A DNA stretch of 44,462 nt from Campylobacteraceae bacterium (GCA_031263195.1 JAISGD010000013.1:1-44462); one strand, 5' to 3'; shown: positions 8,575 through 18,000, counted from the first letter of the stretch. Notes: a model not told the origin generated them from the sequence alone. A program made the numbers and translations.

Positions 8575-9357
8575 TTAATATGTAAATTCAGGACTTGGAA
8601 ATAGTCCCTCTCTAACCTCTTTGGCATATTGTGCTACCGCGTCTCTTACCAAATCCGCACCATTGAGATAACGTTTAACAAATTTCGGCTGAAAATCCTC
8701 GAAAAAGCCCAACATGTCACTCCATACAAGTACTTGCCCATCCGTGTATCTACCAGCTCCTATGCCGATGATCGGTACATTCACGACTTCGCTTACAGCC
8801 TTTCCGGCATCCTCTTTAACGCCTTCCAGAACTATGCAAAACGCGCCCGCGTCCTCTATCGCTTTAGCATCGTCTATAAGTCTTTGTATACTTTTTTCAT
8901 CTTTGCCTTTTACTTTAAAGCCGCCCTCACTTCGCGCAAATTGCGGCATAAGTCCTATATGCCCCACTACGGCTATGGAGTTTCGCGTCAGAGCCTCTAC
9001 TATATGAGCTTTCCCGCGACCGCCTTCTAACTTTACGGCATTGGAGTTAGTCTCTTGATAAACGCGCGCGCTGTTTTCAAGAGCCTCTTTTTCATTAAAA
9101 TATGTCCCGAAAGGCATATCGGTAACTACAAAACTGTTTGGCGCGCCTTTGCATACCGATTTTGTGTGATAAATCATCATATCCATAGAGATTGAGAGCG
9201 TATCAATAGCGCGATTATGGCTCATATTCAGACTGTCACCTACTAAAATCATATCTGCTTTATCGCTAAATAACGCGGCAAAAAGCGCATCATAAGCTGT
9301 TATCATTACAAGTTTTTCTCTGTTTTTGGAATTTTTAATAGATGAGATTGTCTGCAT
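8575..9357 (-). CDS. panB: 3-methyl-2-oxobutanoate hydroxymethyltransferase PanB
   Basis: PanB makes ketopantoate from 2-ketoisovalerate and methylene-tetrahydrofolate, the first step of pantothenate synthesis. Motifs: MITAYDALFA, ILVGDSLNM (metal-binding Asp), DMPFGTYF, AVKLEGG, VVGHIGLMPQ, VPIIGIGAGRYTDGQVLVW. I place the start at the ATG at 9357 (MQTISS..., 260 aa) because AGGAGA lies about 5 nt upstream. A TTG at 9396 would extend it by 13 residues with no clear ribosome-binding site. A -10-like TATAAT is found at 9409-9414. First gene of the panB-ruvB cluster, divergent from trpA. Confidence 0.97.
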   Translation of the reverse strand: MQTISSIKNSKNREKLVMITAYDALFAALFSDKADMILVGDSLNMSHNRAIDTLSISMDMMIYHTKSVCKGAPNSFVVTDMPFGTYFNEKEALENSARVYQETNSNAVKLEGGRGKAHIVEALTRNSIAVVGHIGLMPQFARSEGGFKVKGKDEKSIQRLIDDAKAIEDAGAFCIVLEGVKEDAGKAVSEVVNVPIIGIGAGRYTDGQVLVWSDMLGFFEDFQPKFVKRYLNGADLVRDAVAQYAKEVREGLFPSPEFTY

Positions 9358-9408
9358 TTGCTCTCCTAAACTCGTCGTATAAGTAATTTTGCTCAAATAA
9401 ATGTTACA

Positions 9409-9414
9409 ATTATA
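9409..9414 (-). promoter_or_regulatory. Candidate -10 box for panB-ruvB cluster
   Basis: TATAAT on the minus strand lies about 52 nt upstream of the panB ATG, in the roughly 100 bp divergent spacer with trpA. No clear -35 element is seen. Confidence 0.4.
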
Positions 9415-9461
9415 CCGTTTTTACATTGATATAAGATAATTTATGATTTTCGGAGAGTTTT

Positions 9462-10202
9462 TTGAAAAAGTTGGTAGCGTATATAACGACTGGATTTCCG
9501 GATGTGAATTTCACAATTGACCTTGCCTGCGCTCTAAAAGATAGTGGCGCCGATATACTGGAACTTGGCGTACCGTTTTCAGACCCTGTAGCCGACGGAG
9601 CGGTGATAGAAGAGGCAAATCTTAAAGCGCTAAAAAACGGCTTTAGGGTTGATGATATTTTTACTGTTTCAAAAGAGGTCGCTAAAAATATAGAAACATA
9701 CTGGATGGGCTATTTTAACCCATTTTATCACAAAGGCATGGATTATTTTAGCGCAAAAGCTCTCTCTTTGGGAGTCAGTGGGTTTATTATACCTGATTTG
9801 CCATATGAAGAAGCACAGCCTTATAAGCAGATGCTAAATGGCATGGGGCTTAACTTGATAGATTTTATAGCGCCTACAGATAGTGCGGATAGAGTAAAAA
9901 AAATAGTTGAAAATGCATCGGGATTTATCTATCTTGTAGCGTATGCCGGGATTACCGGAAGCGGTAAAAATGAGGATTTGAGCCAAATCAGTAAAATCGT
10001 CAAAAATCACTCAGACACGCCGCTTTTTGTCGGATTTGGCGTTGATGAAACAAGCGCGAAAGCCAAAGTCAAATATGCCGACGGCGTCATAGTTGGAAGC
10101 GCATTTGTAAGAACACTCTTAGATGAAAGCTTGACAGGAGGCGAGAAAATAGCTAAAATTAGTGCCCTTGCTGATATCATAAAGAGCGTTATCAACGAGT
10201 AA
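9462..10202 (+). CDS. trpA: Tryptophan synthase alpha subunit TrpA
   Basis: TrpA cleaves indole-3-glycerol phosphate to indole and glyceraldehyde 3-phosphate and passes indole to TrpB. The protein is 246 aa, slightly short at the N-terminus, and begins at TTG after a CGGAGAG site. Motifs include AYITTGFPD, the catalytic Glu in LELGVPFSDPVADG (which also contains the catalytic Asp), DLPYEE, FIAPTDS, GFIYLVAYAGITG and FVGFGVD. No other trp genes are nearby. Its stop codon ends one base before the mature 5' end of ssrA, so the ssrA promoter, if separate, must lie inside trpA. Confidence 0.97.
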   Translation: MKKLVAYITTGFPDVNFTIDLACALKDSGADILELGVPFSDPVADGAVIEEANLKALKNGFRVDDIFTVSKEVAKNIETYWMGYFNPFYHKGMDYFSAKALSLGVSGFIIPDLPYEEAQPYKQMLNGMGLNLIDFIAPTDSADRVKKIVENASGFIYLVAYAGITGSGKNEDLSQISKIVKNHSDTPLFVGFGVDETSAKAKVKYADGVIVGSAFVRTLLDESLTGGEKIAKISALADIIKSVINE

Positions 10203-10203
10203 T

Positions 10204-10573
10204 GGGAGTGACTTGGCTTCGACAGGAGCAGGTTGGTCTTGACTGCATACCGCTTTGAACATAGCGTAAAAAGTTCATAAAATTTAGACGCAAATAACAA
10301 AAATTACGCTCCTGCTTACGCAAAAATCGCGTAAGTTTTAATTTAGGAGGCTTCGCGCCGCCGACGCTATCTAGGCGGATTTCGCGAGGCTCACCGATAG
10401 ATAGCTTAAGTATAACGTCTAACCATCGTTATGCTGACATTTTGGTTTGCACTTTTGTGTAGTTTTCGCGGATTGAGCGAAACAAAAGCAAAGATTTATC
10501 AATCCTTCTAAGTATGTAGATGTTAGGATGGGCTTGTTTTTGGACAGGGGTTCAATTCCCCTCACTTCCACCA
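10204..10573 (+). ncRNA. ssrA: Transfer-messenger RNA (tmRNA), single piece
   Basis: tmRNA rescues stalled ribosomes and tags the product for proteolysis. The mature ends pair: 5' GGGAGTG with 3' CACTTCC before ACCA gives a seven-pair acceptor stem including one G-U. The GACTTGGCTTCGACAGGAGC block after the acceptor is typical, and a T-arm (AGGGG-TTCAATT-CCCCT) precedes the CCA end. The resume codon is GCA at 10290 and the tag reads ANNKNYAPAYAKIA with TAA at 10332-10334, close to Campylobacter and Helicobacter tags. The 3' 25 nt serve as the left attachment repeat of the following island. Confidence 0.97.
10549..10573 (+). repeat. Left attachment-like repeat (attL) at ssrA 3' end
   Basis: The T-loop to CCA end of ssrA (25 nt) recurs in the same orientation at 33651-33675 with two C-to-T differences, at repeat positions 15 and 20. 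The 3' end of ssrA is a well-known target for tyrosine-recombinase islands and prophages, which leave the gene intact on one side and a 3' fragment on the other. Confidence 0.8.
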
Positions 10574-10699
10574 AAAAACCTTTTAAACTTTTTCAAATTC
10601 TTTCAACTAAAGCCCTTAAAATAGCTGTTTTATTGATTTTATTTTTTAAATTCTTTCAAATTAAAAACAAAACCGCGAAAACCAGTATTAAAACTTTTC

Positions 10700-11299
10700 T
10701 CATTTGTTTATCTCCTTAAATTTATTATAGACCTCTATTAAAGTCGGCTGAAACGTATCCTCTATCATAGTATCGTTATATGCCCCGCCGTACGATATGC
10801 CTTTTTTGTACGCAATAGAGCCGCATTTGACGGAAAGCTCTTTGGAGTTGACGATTTTCTCAAAATCGGCGTCTGATATTAAGCCGCTTCCATGGGCGAC
10901 TACATCCACGGTAATGTCATGATTAACGACATCAACGTCAACATCGCTTCTTTGACGGCTCAATTTAACGGGGATATTTGTCTCATCAGCTCTGAAAGTA
11001 CATAAACCTCCGATATAAAAATCATAATTTTTAATTACGTCTCCATACGAATTTTTATGATACGAAACAAAAACATTCCAATAGCTCGTATTTTTACTGT
11101 AAGTTTTAGATACGTCTATATAAAGACCCGATTTTTCCAGCAATCCTCCTACGCGGTTATTTTCGGTTTTGATTGACTTGACCGAACTAAACTCGTCGCC
11201 TGTCGTCGCTATAGTAGGACCGGATGTGCCTATAGCCCCATAACATCCTGCAAACAAAAACGCTATGAAAACAGCTATGAAAACCGATACTTTTTTTAT
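10700..11299 (-). CDS. Putative lipoprotein of unknown function, non-standard start
   Basis: I do not recognise the family. The frame encodes a lipoprotein signal, KKVSVFIAVFIAFLFAGC, with lipobox LFAGC, then about 170 residues rich in beta-type sequence with a VDVDVVNHDITVDVVAHG segment. No ATG, GTG or TTG precedes the signal peptide before an in-frame stop. The only usable codon is ATA at 11299, just after AAAGGAAAAC. A TTG at 11257 would cut the signal peptide. The gene follows the rhuM-like gene, whose stop overlaps this start region, so it may be translated by coupling. Total 199 aa from ATA. Confidence 0.6.
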   Translation of the reverse strand: MKKVSVFIAVFIAFLFAGCYGAIGTSGPTIATTGDEFSSVKSIKTENNRVGGLLEKSGLYIDVSKTYSKNTSYWNVFVSYHKNSYGDVIKNYDFYIGGLCTFRADETNIPVKLSRQRSDVDVDVVNHDITVDVVAHGSGLISDADFEKIVNSKELSVKCGSIAYKKGISYGGAYNDTMIEDTFQPTLIEVYNKFKEINK

Positions 11300-12339
11300 C
11301 GTTTTCCTTTTGACAGCAACTTATTGATTGCTTTTATATTTTTTACTGCTTTATCAAAATCCGATATAAATTCTTTGTCTTGTATCACTCTAAATTTCTC
11401 ATATTCCACTTTTGCTAACTCATCGGCAACTTTTTTTGATATTTTACCAGCGTTTTTTAGTATTTCATAGTCGTTAAAACCCAAAAAAGCGTCAAGCTTT
11501 TTGACCCAATCAGCCATTTTCATTGGTATTTGTCTTTTTGCCTGATTTTCAGCGTAATCAAGATACATATTTACCACTCTATTAAGCTCGCTTATCTCTT
11601 GTTTATTCAGATAATTTTTGGCTATGAGCGTATCGCTTTGAAGTATTTTACCACCTCTTTTTTCGCTTTCCCAGCTCATCAAACCCATTTTTGGTTTTTT
11701 AGCATCCGCACGAGAGTATATAAGTTCCGCGGCCGTATGTCCGTGAACTGCAAAGTGCAGTTTATTTTGTACTACAGCGTAAAATTCGTGAGTTATTTCG
11801 GCATCTTTGTCATAATCTATGCTGCATTCGGCATAAATATCGGCTATCTTTTTGTAAAACAGCCTTTCGCTTGCTCTAATCTCCCTGATACGCTCTAATA
11901 ATTCGTCAAAATAGTCTTTGCCGAAAAGTTTGGAACCTTGCTTTAGCCTATCGTCGTCAAGCGCGAAACCCTTGATGAGATACTCTTTAAGGACATTTGT
12001 AGCCCAAATGCGAAATTGTGTGGCTTGTTTGGAATTGACGCGGTAGCCTACGGCGATAACAGCGTCAAGGTTATAAAACTGTGTTTCCACATTTTGCGTT
12101 TTTCCTTCCATGGCGCCGTGTTGAGTGGTTATTTCCAAAATGGAAACAACCACTTTCTCATCAAGCTCGCCTTCCGCAAAAATATTTTTCAAATGTTTGC
12201 TAATTGTGGGAATTTGTACTTCAAATATTTCAGCCATCCCTTTTTGGGTCGTCCATACGGTATCGTTTTTAATAATCACCTCAATATTTGTATTATCATA
12301 AAAAACAAACTGTAATGCATTTGATGATTTATTTGCCAT
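11296..12339 (-). CDS. RhuM-family protein
   Basis: The product is 347 aa. It shows the typical RhuM layout: FVFYDNTNIEVIIKNDTVWTT and MAEIFEVQIPTISKHLKNIF (a DNA-binding-like N-terminus), FYNLDAVIAVGYRVNSKQATQFRIWA, then a C-terminal half with LHFAVHGHTAAELIYSRADA. RhuM-like proteins were first noted on Salmonella pathogenicity islands and are common on mobile elements; their biochemical role is unresolved. AAGGAAAG lies upstream of the ATG. Presence close to the ssrA attachment site supports an island origin. It precedes the lipoprotein gene and probably shares its transcript. Confidence 0.85.
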   Translation of the reverse strand: MANKSSNALQFVFYDNTNIEVIIKNDTVWTTQKGMAEIFEVQIPTISKHLKNIFAEGELDEKVVVSILEITTQHGAMEGKTQNVETQFYNLDAVIAVGYRVNSKQATQFRIWATNVLKEYLIKGFALDDDRLKQGSKLFGKDYFDELLERIREIRASERLFYKKIADIYAECSIDYDKDAEITHEFYAVVQNKLHFAVHGHTAAELIYSRADAKKPKMGLMSWESEKRGGKILQSDTLIAKNYLNKQEISELNRVVNMYLDYAENQAKRQIPMKMADWVKKLDAFLGFNDYEILKNAGKISKKVADELAKVEYEKFRVIQDKEFISDFDKAVKNIKAINKLLSKGKR

Positions 12340-12403
12340 CTTTATTGCTTTCCTTATTTTTTTATTATTGTAATACGTTTAAACATAAAAGTCTACTCCA
12401 TTA

Positions 12404-12524
12404 TCTGATATTTCGGCAACCTTTTGCATTACTCTTGAACGCCTTAATGGTTTTTATAGCGTTCACCTCACTTCCATCAAAGATCAATTTGTATTTTCCA
12501 AGCTGTAATAATAGTAGATTGATA
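12404..12524 (-). pseudogene. Unidentified coding remnant upstream of the RhuM-like gene
   Basis: The 262-bp spacer between the rhuM-like gene and the autotransporter contains a minus-strand open stretch without start codon. It reads LGKYKLIFDGSEVNAIKTIK and continues AFKSNAKGCRNIR to a TAA. The composition looks like genuine protein rather than random frame. I cannot name the family. It is probably the 3' scrap of a gene lost in island rearrangement. Confidence 0.35.
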
Positions 12525-12601
12525 AAATTTTATAGTTTGAGTCATAGAAAAAATTAGGATTAAGCGCTATTGACTATTAGTGCCCAATCCCATTAAAATC
12601 T

Positions 12602-15010
12602 CTAAAAGCTAAACCTATACCCTAAATTTATCTTTTGATTGTTAAACTCATCGCCTTTCTGGTAAGCACCCTCAAGATAAAGTTGGCGATTTTTAACGTT
12701 CATTATTATGCCAATAGAACTATCCCAAAAATTGCCTTTTATGTCATATTGGTATTTTTGAGGTGCATCATTAAAAGAGTATGATACTTCGCCTTCAAAC
12801 TCTTTTACATAGCCGCCTTTAATATATACGTTTGTATCTCTTAGTTTTAATCCCGCAATCATGCTTGCTCTACCTATGATGGAGTCAAATCCATCAATAT
12901 TTGTTTTTAACTGATTGGATGAGGTTATACTGAGGTCATTTTGGCGCGCGTATGTAGCGGCTACCTGAGGTTCTACATAAAAATTACCAAAAGTTATCTT
13001 TTTGCCGCCCTCAAGCGTTACTGAAAATCCTCTCGTATCTCCATCGCCACTTACCTCATAACCGCCTGAAGTTACCGTGCTAAACTTATTGTTGTTAGAC
13101 GTATATTTACCTACCAGATCGGCATAAAAGCCGTTATCGTGTTTGTATGTAGTATATATGCCTATAGCTTTACTGTCTCCATTTCCATTACCTTTGCCAA
13201 AACTAACGTCAGCTTTTAAAAAGTCGGCAAACATTCCCAATAATATGCTGCTTCCATCCATATCATATATGCTGTCTATACCTCCTGTTATAGAGTAATA
13301 ATCAACGTTATTAATATTAAATGTTTTTTCAAACGAGCTGAGCTTACCGGCATTTACTTTGATCCACATGTCATTTTGCGCTTCGGGATTATTTCTAATC
13401 TCTCCCATTCTTTGAAGAAGCGTTTGGATAGAGAGATAATTGGTTAAATAGTTTACATGTAAGAAGCTTACCGATGAAAGAGCCGCGTTATTTAACGTGC
13501 CGTTTGTTGCAAGATAGAAGTTTTTATTGCTTGAATTTGAGTTTAGCGTATATACAAATTGTCCTATATCCACACTTCCATTGTTCAAAGAAAAGTTCGC
13601 TTGATAATTTGAAAGCGCGCCGCTCGATTGTTCTATCAATAAAAGAGCTTGGTCTACGTTTGTAACACTACCTGTTTGGCTATCGTTTACCAAAACTTGG
13701 AAATTGCCTGACGAACTACTATTTATCTTTATTTTGTTTCCTGTCAGATTGCCGTTATCTACCGCAACTTTTAGCTCAAGCAGTCCATTTCCATATAGAT
13801 TTTCTATGTTTAACACTGCGGCGATATCGTCAAACGCCGTTTTAGCGCCATTTGTGAGATATAGATTTGATAAAGACGAGTTACCACCGATTTTCCAAAA
13901 TGAGTTTACGCCATCAAACGACAGATTTATTTTACCTCCATTTTGTGCCAGCGTGTCGCCTATCAGAGTTGAACCGTCGCTCATTGTGAGATTAATCAAA
14001 GCGTTATTATCGCTTATTATGCTCCCTTGTAAATTTAATTTAACGGCGCCATTTGTTGATATATTGGCATTTTCTGCGGCTGCTATAGCCAAAGAGTTAT
14101 AACCGCCGGTATTTATATAGGTATCTCCGTTAAAAATGATAGTTGAACTATTTAGTGCCATAACACCGTAAGATTGATATCCATTTGTAATTATCTGCGA
14201 GTTATTGCCTATGAGTATATTTGAACGGTCATTAGCGTATACAGCATGAGCGTTACCGCCATTTGTTTGAATATAAAGATTATCGCCTGTGACTATGCTT
14301 GAATCTACCGCACTGATAGCATACGATCCATACCCGTTTGTAGTTATCTGTGAATTTGCGCCGATATTTGCATTTGTGCCGTTTTTAGCAAAAATCGCAT
14401 TTGAATAGTTTCCAGCGGTAGTTATGTCTACGCCGCCGTTTAAGTTGATAGTGGAGTCATCCAAGTAGATAGCGTTAGCATAATTTCCAAGGCTATTTAT
14501 GGTTGTATGTCCATTTATATTTACTACTGAACCGTCTTTCGCGCTAATGCCTGTAGCGCCATATCCTGATATATTTATAACAACGTTATTGTTTGCGATT
14601 ACATTTGAGCCCGCATTGGCAAATATCGCGCCAGCACCGTATCCGGAAGCTAAAACCGATAAATTGCCGTTTATATTTATAATTGCATTCAAATCAGCAA
14701 ATGCTCCATAAATATTGTCGGCGGATACCGCTACGTTTACATCGTTAAAGCTCCACGTACCGTTGCCGATATTTGATATGCCGTTTAAAGTATTTGTGTT
14801 GACATCCAAAAGATCGGCGGCAGGTATATCTAAAGTCGCGTTGTTGTAAACGGCGCTATCGACCGTTGAATTACAATATATGCTGGTACTGCCGGTACAT
14901 TCGGCATAGAGGTTTACAGCGCAAGAGCTTGCGAACAACAAAACTAAAAGAGATTTAGCCAAAGCGTTTTTTGGCAGCTTGATTTCCAATAATTTGAAAT
15001 TTTGATACAT
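12602..15010 (-). CDS. Autotransporter (type Va) with beta-helix passenger
   Basis: The product is 802 aa. It has a long signal peptide (about residues 1-36) with LLVLLFASSCAVNLYA before the cleavage region. The passenger (about 40-530) is made of short asparagine- and glycine-rich repeats such as ITTNGYGSYAISAVDSSIV and IITNGYQSYGVMALNSSTI, expected to form a right-handed beta-helix. The C-terminal 270 residues are an autotransporter beta-barrel (WIKVNAGKLSSFEKTF, GGIDSIYDM, FYADLVGKYT) ending in LGYRFSF with terminal Phe. GAGG lies 7 nt before the ATG. No protease or lipase triad is evident, so an adhesin-type role is likely. Divergent from the RTX gene. Confidence 0.9.
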   Translation of the reverse strand: MYQNFKLLEIKLPKNALAKSLLVLLFASSCAVNLYAECTGSTSIYCNSTVDSAVYNNATLDIPAADLLDVNTNTLNGISNIGNGTWSFNDVNVAVSADNIYGAFADLNAIININGNLSVLASGYGAGAIFANAGSNVIANNNVVINISGYGATGISAKDGSVVNINGHTTINSLGNYANAIYLDDSTINLNGGVDITTAGNYSNAIFAKNGTNANIGANSQITTNGYGSYAISAVDSSIVTGDNLYIQTNGGNAHAVYANDRSNILIGNNSQIITNGYQSYGVMALNSSTIIFNGDTYINTGGYNSLAIAAAENANISTNGAVKLNLQGSIISDNNALINLTMSDGSTLIGDTLAQNGGKINLSFDGVNSFWKIGGNSSLSNLYLTNGAKTAFDDIAAVLNIENLYGNGLLELKVAVDNGNLTGNKIKINSSSSGNFQVLVNDSQTGSVTNVDQALLLIEQSSGALSNYQANFSLNNGSVDIGQFVYTLNSNSSNKNFYLATNGTLNNAALSSVSFLHVNYLTNYLSIQTLLQRMGEIRNNPEAQNDMWIKVNAGKLSSFEKTFNINNVDYYSITGGIDSIYDMDGSSILLGMFADFLKADVSFGKGNGNGDSKAIGIYTTYKHDNGFYADLVGKYTSNNNKFSTVTSGGYEVSGDGDTRGFSVTLEGGKKITFGNFYVEPQVAATYARQNDLSITSSNQLKTNIDGFDSIIGRASMIAGLKLRDTNVYIKGGYVKEFEGEVSYSFNDAPQKYQYDIKGNFWDSSIGIIMNVKNRQLYLEGAYQKGDEFNNQKINLGYRFSF

Positions 15011-15095
15011 AGCGAACCTCGTGTGGTTTGAAAAATATTAAAATGCAAATGTGATTTTATAAAAAAAATCTTTAAAAGTATATTTATTAAGATAA

Positions 15096-16901
15096 CATAA
15101 TAGCTATTTAATTGTAAAAAATTGGTTTTACAGCAATAACAAAATAGAAAACTTTATATTTTCTGATGGTTACAAATATACGAGTGACGATATATTTGCC
15201 CTTATACTAAGAGACGGCAACGTTCACGGAAGTAACAATGACGATATCATAACAGGGACTTCAAATAACGACATCATATACGGTGGAGGCGGTAATGATA
15301 TCATTGAAGGCGGCAGGGGCGATGATATACTTGAAGGCGGTCAGGGAGACGATACGTATGTTTACGGCAGAGGAGACGGCAAGGATACTATATATGATAA
15401 TTATGGGTATGGTTCCTGGTACCAATATATTAGCGGTAATGATACATTGGAGTTTAAAGAGGGAATCACCAAAGATGATTTGATAGTAAAACTGTCTCCA
15501 AATTCAAATGACTTAATCATAGCTATAAAAGAAGACGGGAAAAGTTTTGATGAATTAAGTGATGTTATAACCATTAAAGACTGGTTCAATGTAAATAACA
15601 GAATTGAAAATTTCAGATTCGCTGACGGAACAGTGCTCAGTGTTAATGATATCGTAAATCTTCAAGGAACTGATGAAGATGATACTGCAAGATTTGTGGA
15701 TGGTATGACGTCAGTAAATCTTTCGATGGGAGACGGAGACGATACAGTTCAAGGCAGCAGCGGAGATGATATCATAAACGGCGGTAACGGTGATGATGTT
15801 ATCAATGGCGGTTATGGCAATGATATTGTAAATGGAGGTGATGGTAACGACACTTTATACGGTGAAGCGGGCAATGACACAATTTACGGTGGTGACGGTG
15901 ATGATATTATTTACGGCGGCGGCAATAATATAATTTATTTTGGCAGCAGTGATGATGATATAATTTACGGCGGTGACGGTAATGATATCATCAATAGCGG
16001 TTATGGCAATGACATCATAAACGGCGGTGACGGTGACGACATTATCAATGGCAGCGAGGGTAACGACATCATAGAAGGCGGCAAAGGTGATGATGCCCTT
16101 AACGGCGGTCAAGGAGACGATACGTATATCTATGGCAGAGGAAATGGAAAGGATACTGTATATGATGATTATAGATATGGTTCCTGGTACCAATATAATG
16201 GCGGCAACGATACATTGGAGTTTAAAGAGGGAATCACTAAAGATGATGTAATAATCAAACTGTCTGCAGATTCAAATGACTTAATCATAGCTATCAAAGA
16301 AGACGGCAAAAGTTTTAATGAATTAAGCGATATTATCACTATCAAAGACTGGTTCAATGTAAATAATAGAATTGAAAATTTCAGATTCAGTAACGGAACA
16401 GCGCTTAGCGTTAATGATATCATAAATCTTCAAGGAACCGATGAAAACGATACGGCAAGATTTTTAGACAGTACGACGCCAATTAATCTTTCGATGGGAG
16501 ATGGAGACGATACAGTTCAAAGCGGTAGAGGAGATGACATCATAAACGGCGGCAGCGGCAATGACATTATCAATAGTGGTGACGGTAACGACATCATAAA
16601 CGGTGATGGTGATGATGATTTTGTCAATAGCGGCAGAGGCAACGATATCATAGAAGGCGGAAAAGGCAACGATACCCTTAACGGCGGTCAAGGAGACGAC
16701 ATATATATTTACGGCAAAGGGGACGGCAAAGATATCGTTTTGGATACTGACGGCAACGATACGTTAGAGTTTAAAGAGGGTATTACTAAAGACGATTTGA
16801 CAATTAAATTGTCTTCAAATGACTTAATTATTGCTATCAAGGAAGACGGTAAATCATTTAGTGCATTAACAGATGTTATCACTATGCTAGCGACATCATA
16901 A
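15096..16901 (+). pseudogene. RTX repeat protein, 5' fragment without start codon
   Basis: Continuous RTX coding sequence runs from just after an in-frame TAA (15093-15095) to a TAA at 16899-16901, about 600 codons. Homology to the repeat unit begins abruptly in mid-unit at IVKNWFYSNNKIENF (compare ITIKDWFNVNNRIENF later). No ATG, GTG or TTG precedes it; the first candidate is a TTG at 15447 deep inside a repeat. Contents are GGxGxDxUx nonapeptides (GGNGDDVINGGYGNDIV) alternating with haemolysin-type calcium-binding-related modules (NDLIIAIKEDGKSF). A deletion near 16890 shifts the frame away from the main part. It has lost its N-terminus and is probably not expressed alone. Confidence 0.8.
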
Positions 16902-18000
16902 ATCTTCAAGGAACCGACGAAGATGATGTGGCGAGATTTTTAGACAGTACGACATCTGTAAATCTTTCGATGGGAGATGGAAACGATACAGTTCGAAGTG
17001 GGTCAGGCAACGATACAATTTATGGTGGTGATGGTGATGACATTATTGACAGCGGCAGCGGAGATGACATCATAGAGGGCGGAAAAGGCAACGATACCCT
17101 TAGCAGCGGTCAAGGAGACGATACGTATATCTATGGTAAAGGAGACGGTAAAGATATCGTTTTGGATACTGACGGCAATGATACGTTAGAGTTTAAAGAA
17201 GGAATTATTAAAGACGACTTGATAGTTAAATTATCTCCAAATTCAAATGATTTAATTGTAGCTATAAAAGAAGATGGAAAAAGTTTTGAAGAACTAAGCG
17301 ATGTCATAACCATCAAAGAGTGGCTTAACGCCAATAACAGAATTGAAAATTTCAGATTCAGCGACGGGACAGTACTCGATGCGAACGATATAATAAATCT
17401 TCAAGGAACCGATGAAAACGATACGGCAAGATTTTTAGACAGTACGACACCTGTTAATCTTTCGATGGGAGACGGAGACGATATAGTTCAAAGCGGTAGA
17501 GGAGATGACATCATAAACGGCGGTAAAGGCGATGATGTTATCAGTGGCGGTTATGGCAATGATATTGTAGATGGAGGTCAGGGTAACGACACCATTTATG
17601 GCGGCAGCGGTAATGACATCATAGATGGCGGCAAAGGAGATGATACTCTTGAAGGCGGCAAAGGCGATGACACGTATATCTATGATAAAGGAGACGGCAA
17701 AGATATCGTTTTAGATGCTGACGGCAACGATACGTTAAAGTTTAAAGAAGGAATCACCAAAGACGATTTGATAGTAAAATCATCTCCAAATTCAAATGAC
17801 TTAATTATAGTTATCAAAGAAGATGGAAAAAGCTTTGATGAATTAACAGACGTTATAACCATTAAAGAGTGGTTTAACGCGAATAATAGGATTGAAAATT
17901 TTCTCTTTTCAGACGGCACAACATTGGATGCCAATGAGATATTGGGATATCAAGAGACAACAGACGGCGATGATTATTTGAGATATCTTGGTGGAGATAT
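15435..18000 (+). repeat. Long near-identical RTX DNA repeats
   Basis: The codons for GNDTLEFKEG recur at 15435, 16203, 16752, 17174 and 17723. Unit lengths are 768, 549, 422 and 549 bp. All are multiples of three except the 422-bp unit, which contains the frameshifting deletion (422 + 67 = 489). Each unit carries a variable number of nonapeptide repeats and one conserved module of about 80 residues. Such repeats invite recombination and assembly error. Confidence 0.85.

Noticed and set aside
8090-9030. Plus-strand frames opposite ruvB and panB
   Set aside because: They overlap genes with complete catalytic motifs and lack start sites with ribosome-binding sequences.
10574-10700. Terminator of ssrA
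   Set aside because: Several T runs are present but no stable G/C stem precedes them; the native terminator was probably displaced by the insertion.
10528-10719. Plus-strand reading frame at the ssrA 3' end
   Set aside because: It begins within the structured tmRNA and runs through A/T-rich spacer; no ribosome-binding site.
16928-16930. GTG as the true start of the giant RTX protein
   Set aside because: The region upstream is homologous coding sequence (DIINLQGTDE) in the same frame and no ribosome-binding site is at proper distance; the GTG lies within a repeat.
15240-18000. Regular short repeats that could suggest a CRISPR array
   Set aside because: Repeats are coding GGxGxDxUx nonapeptide units in a single frame with no unique spacers of constant length.
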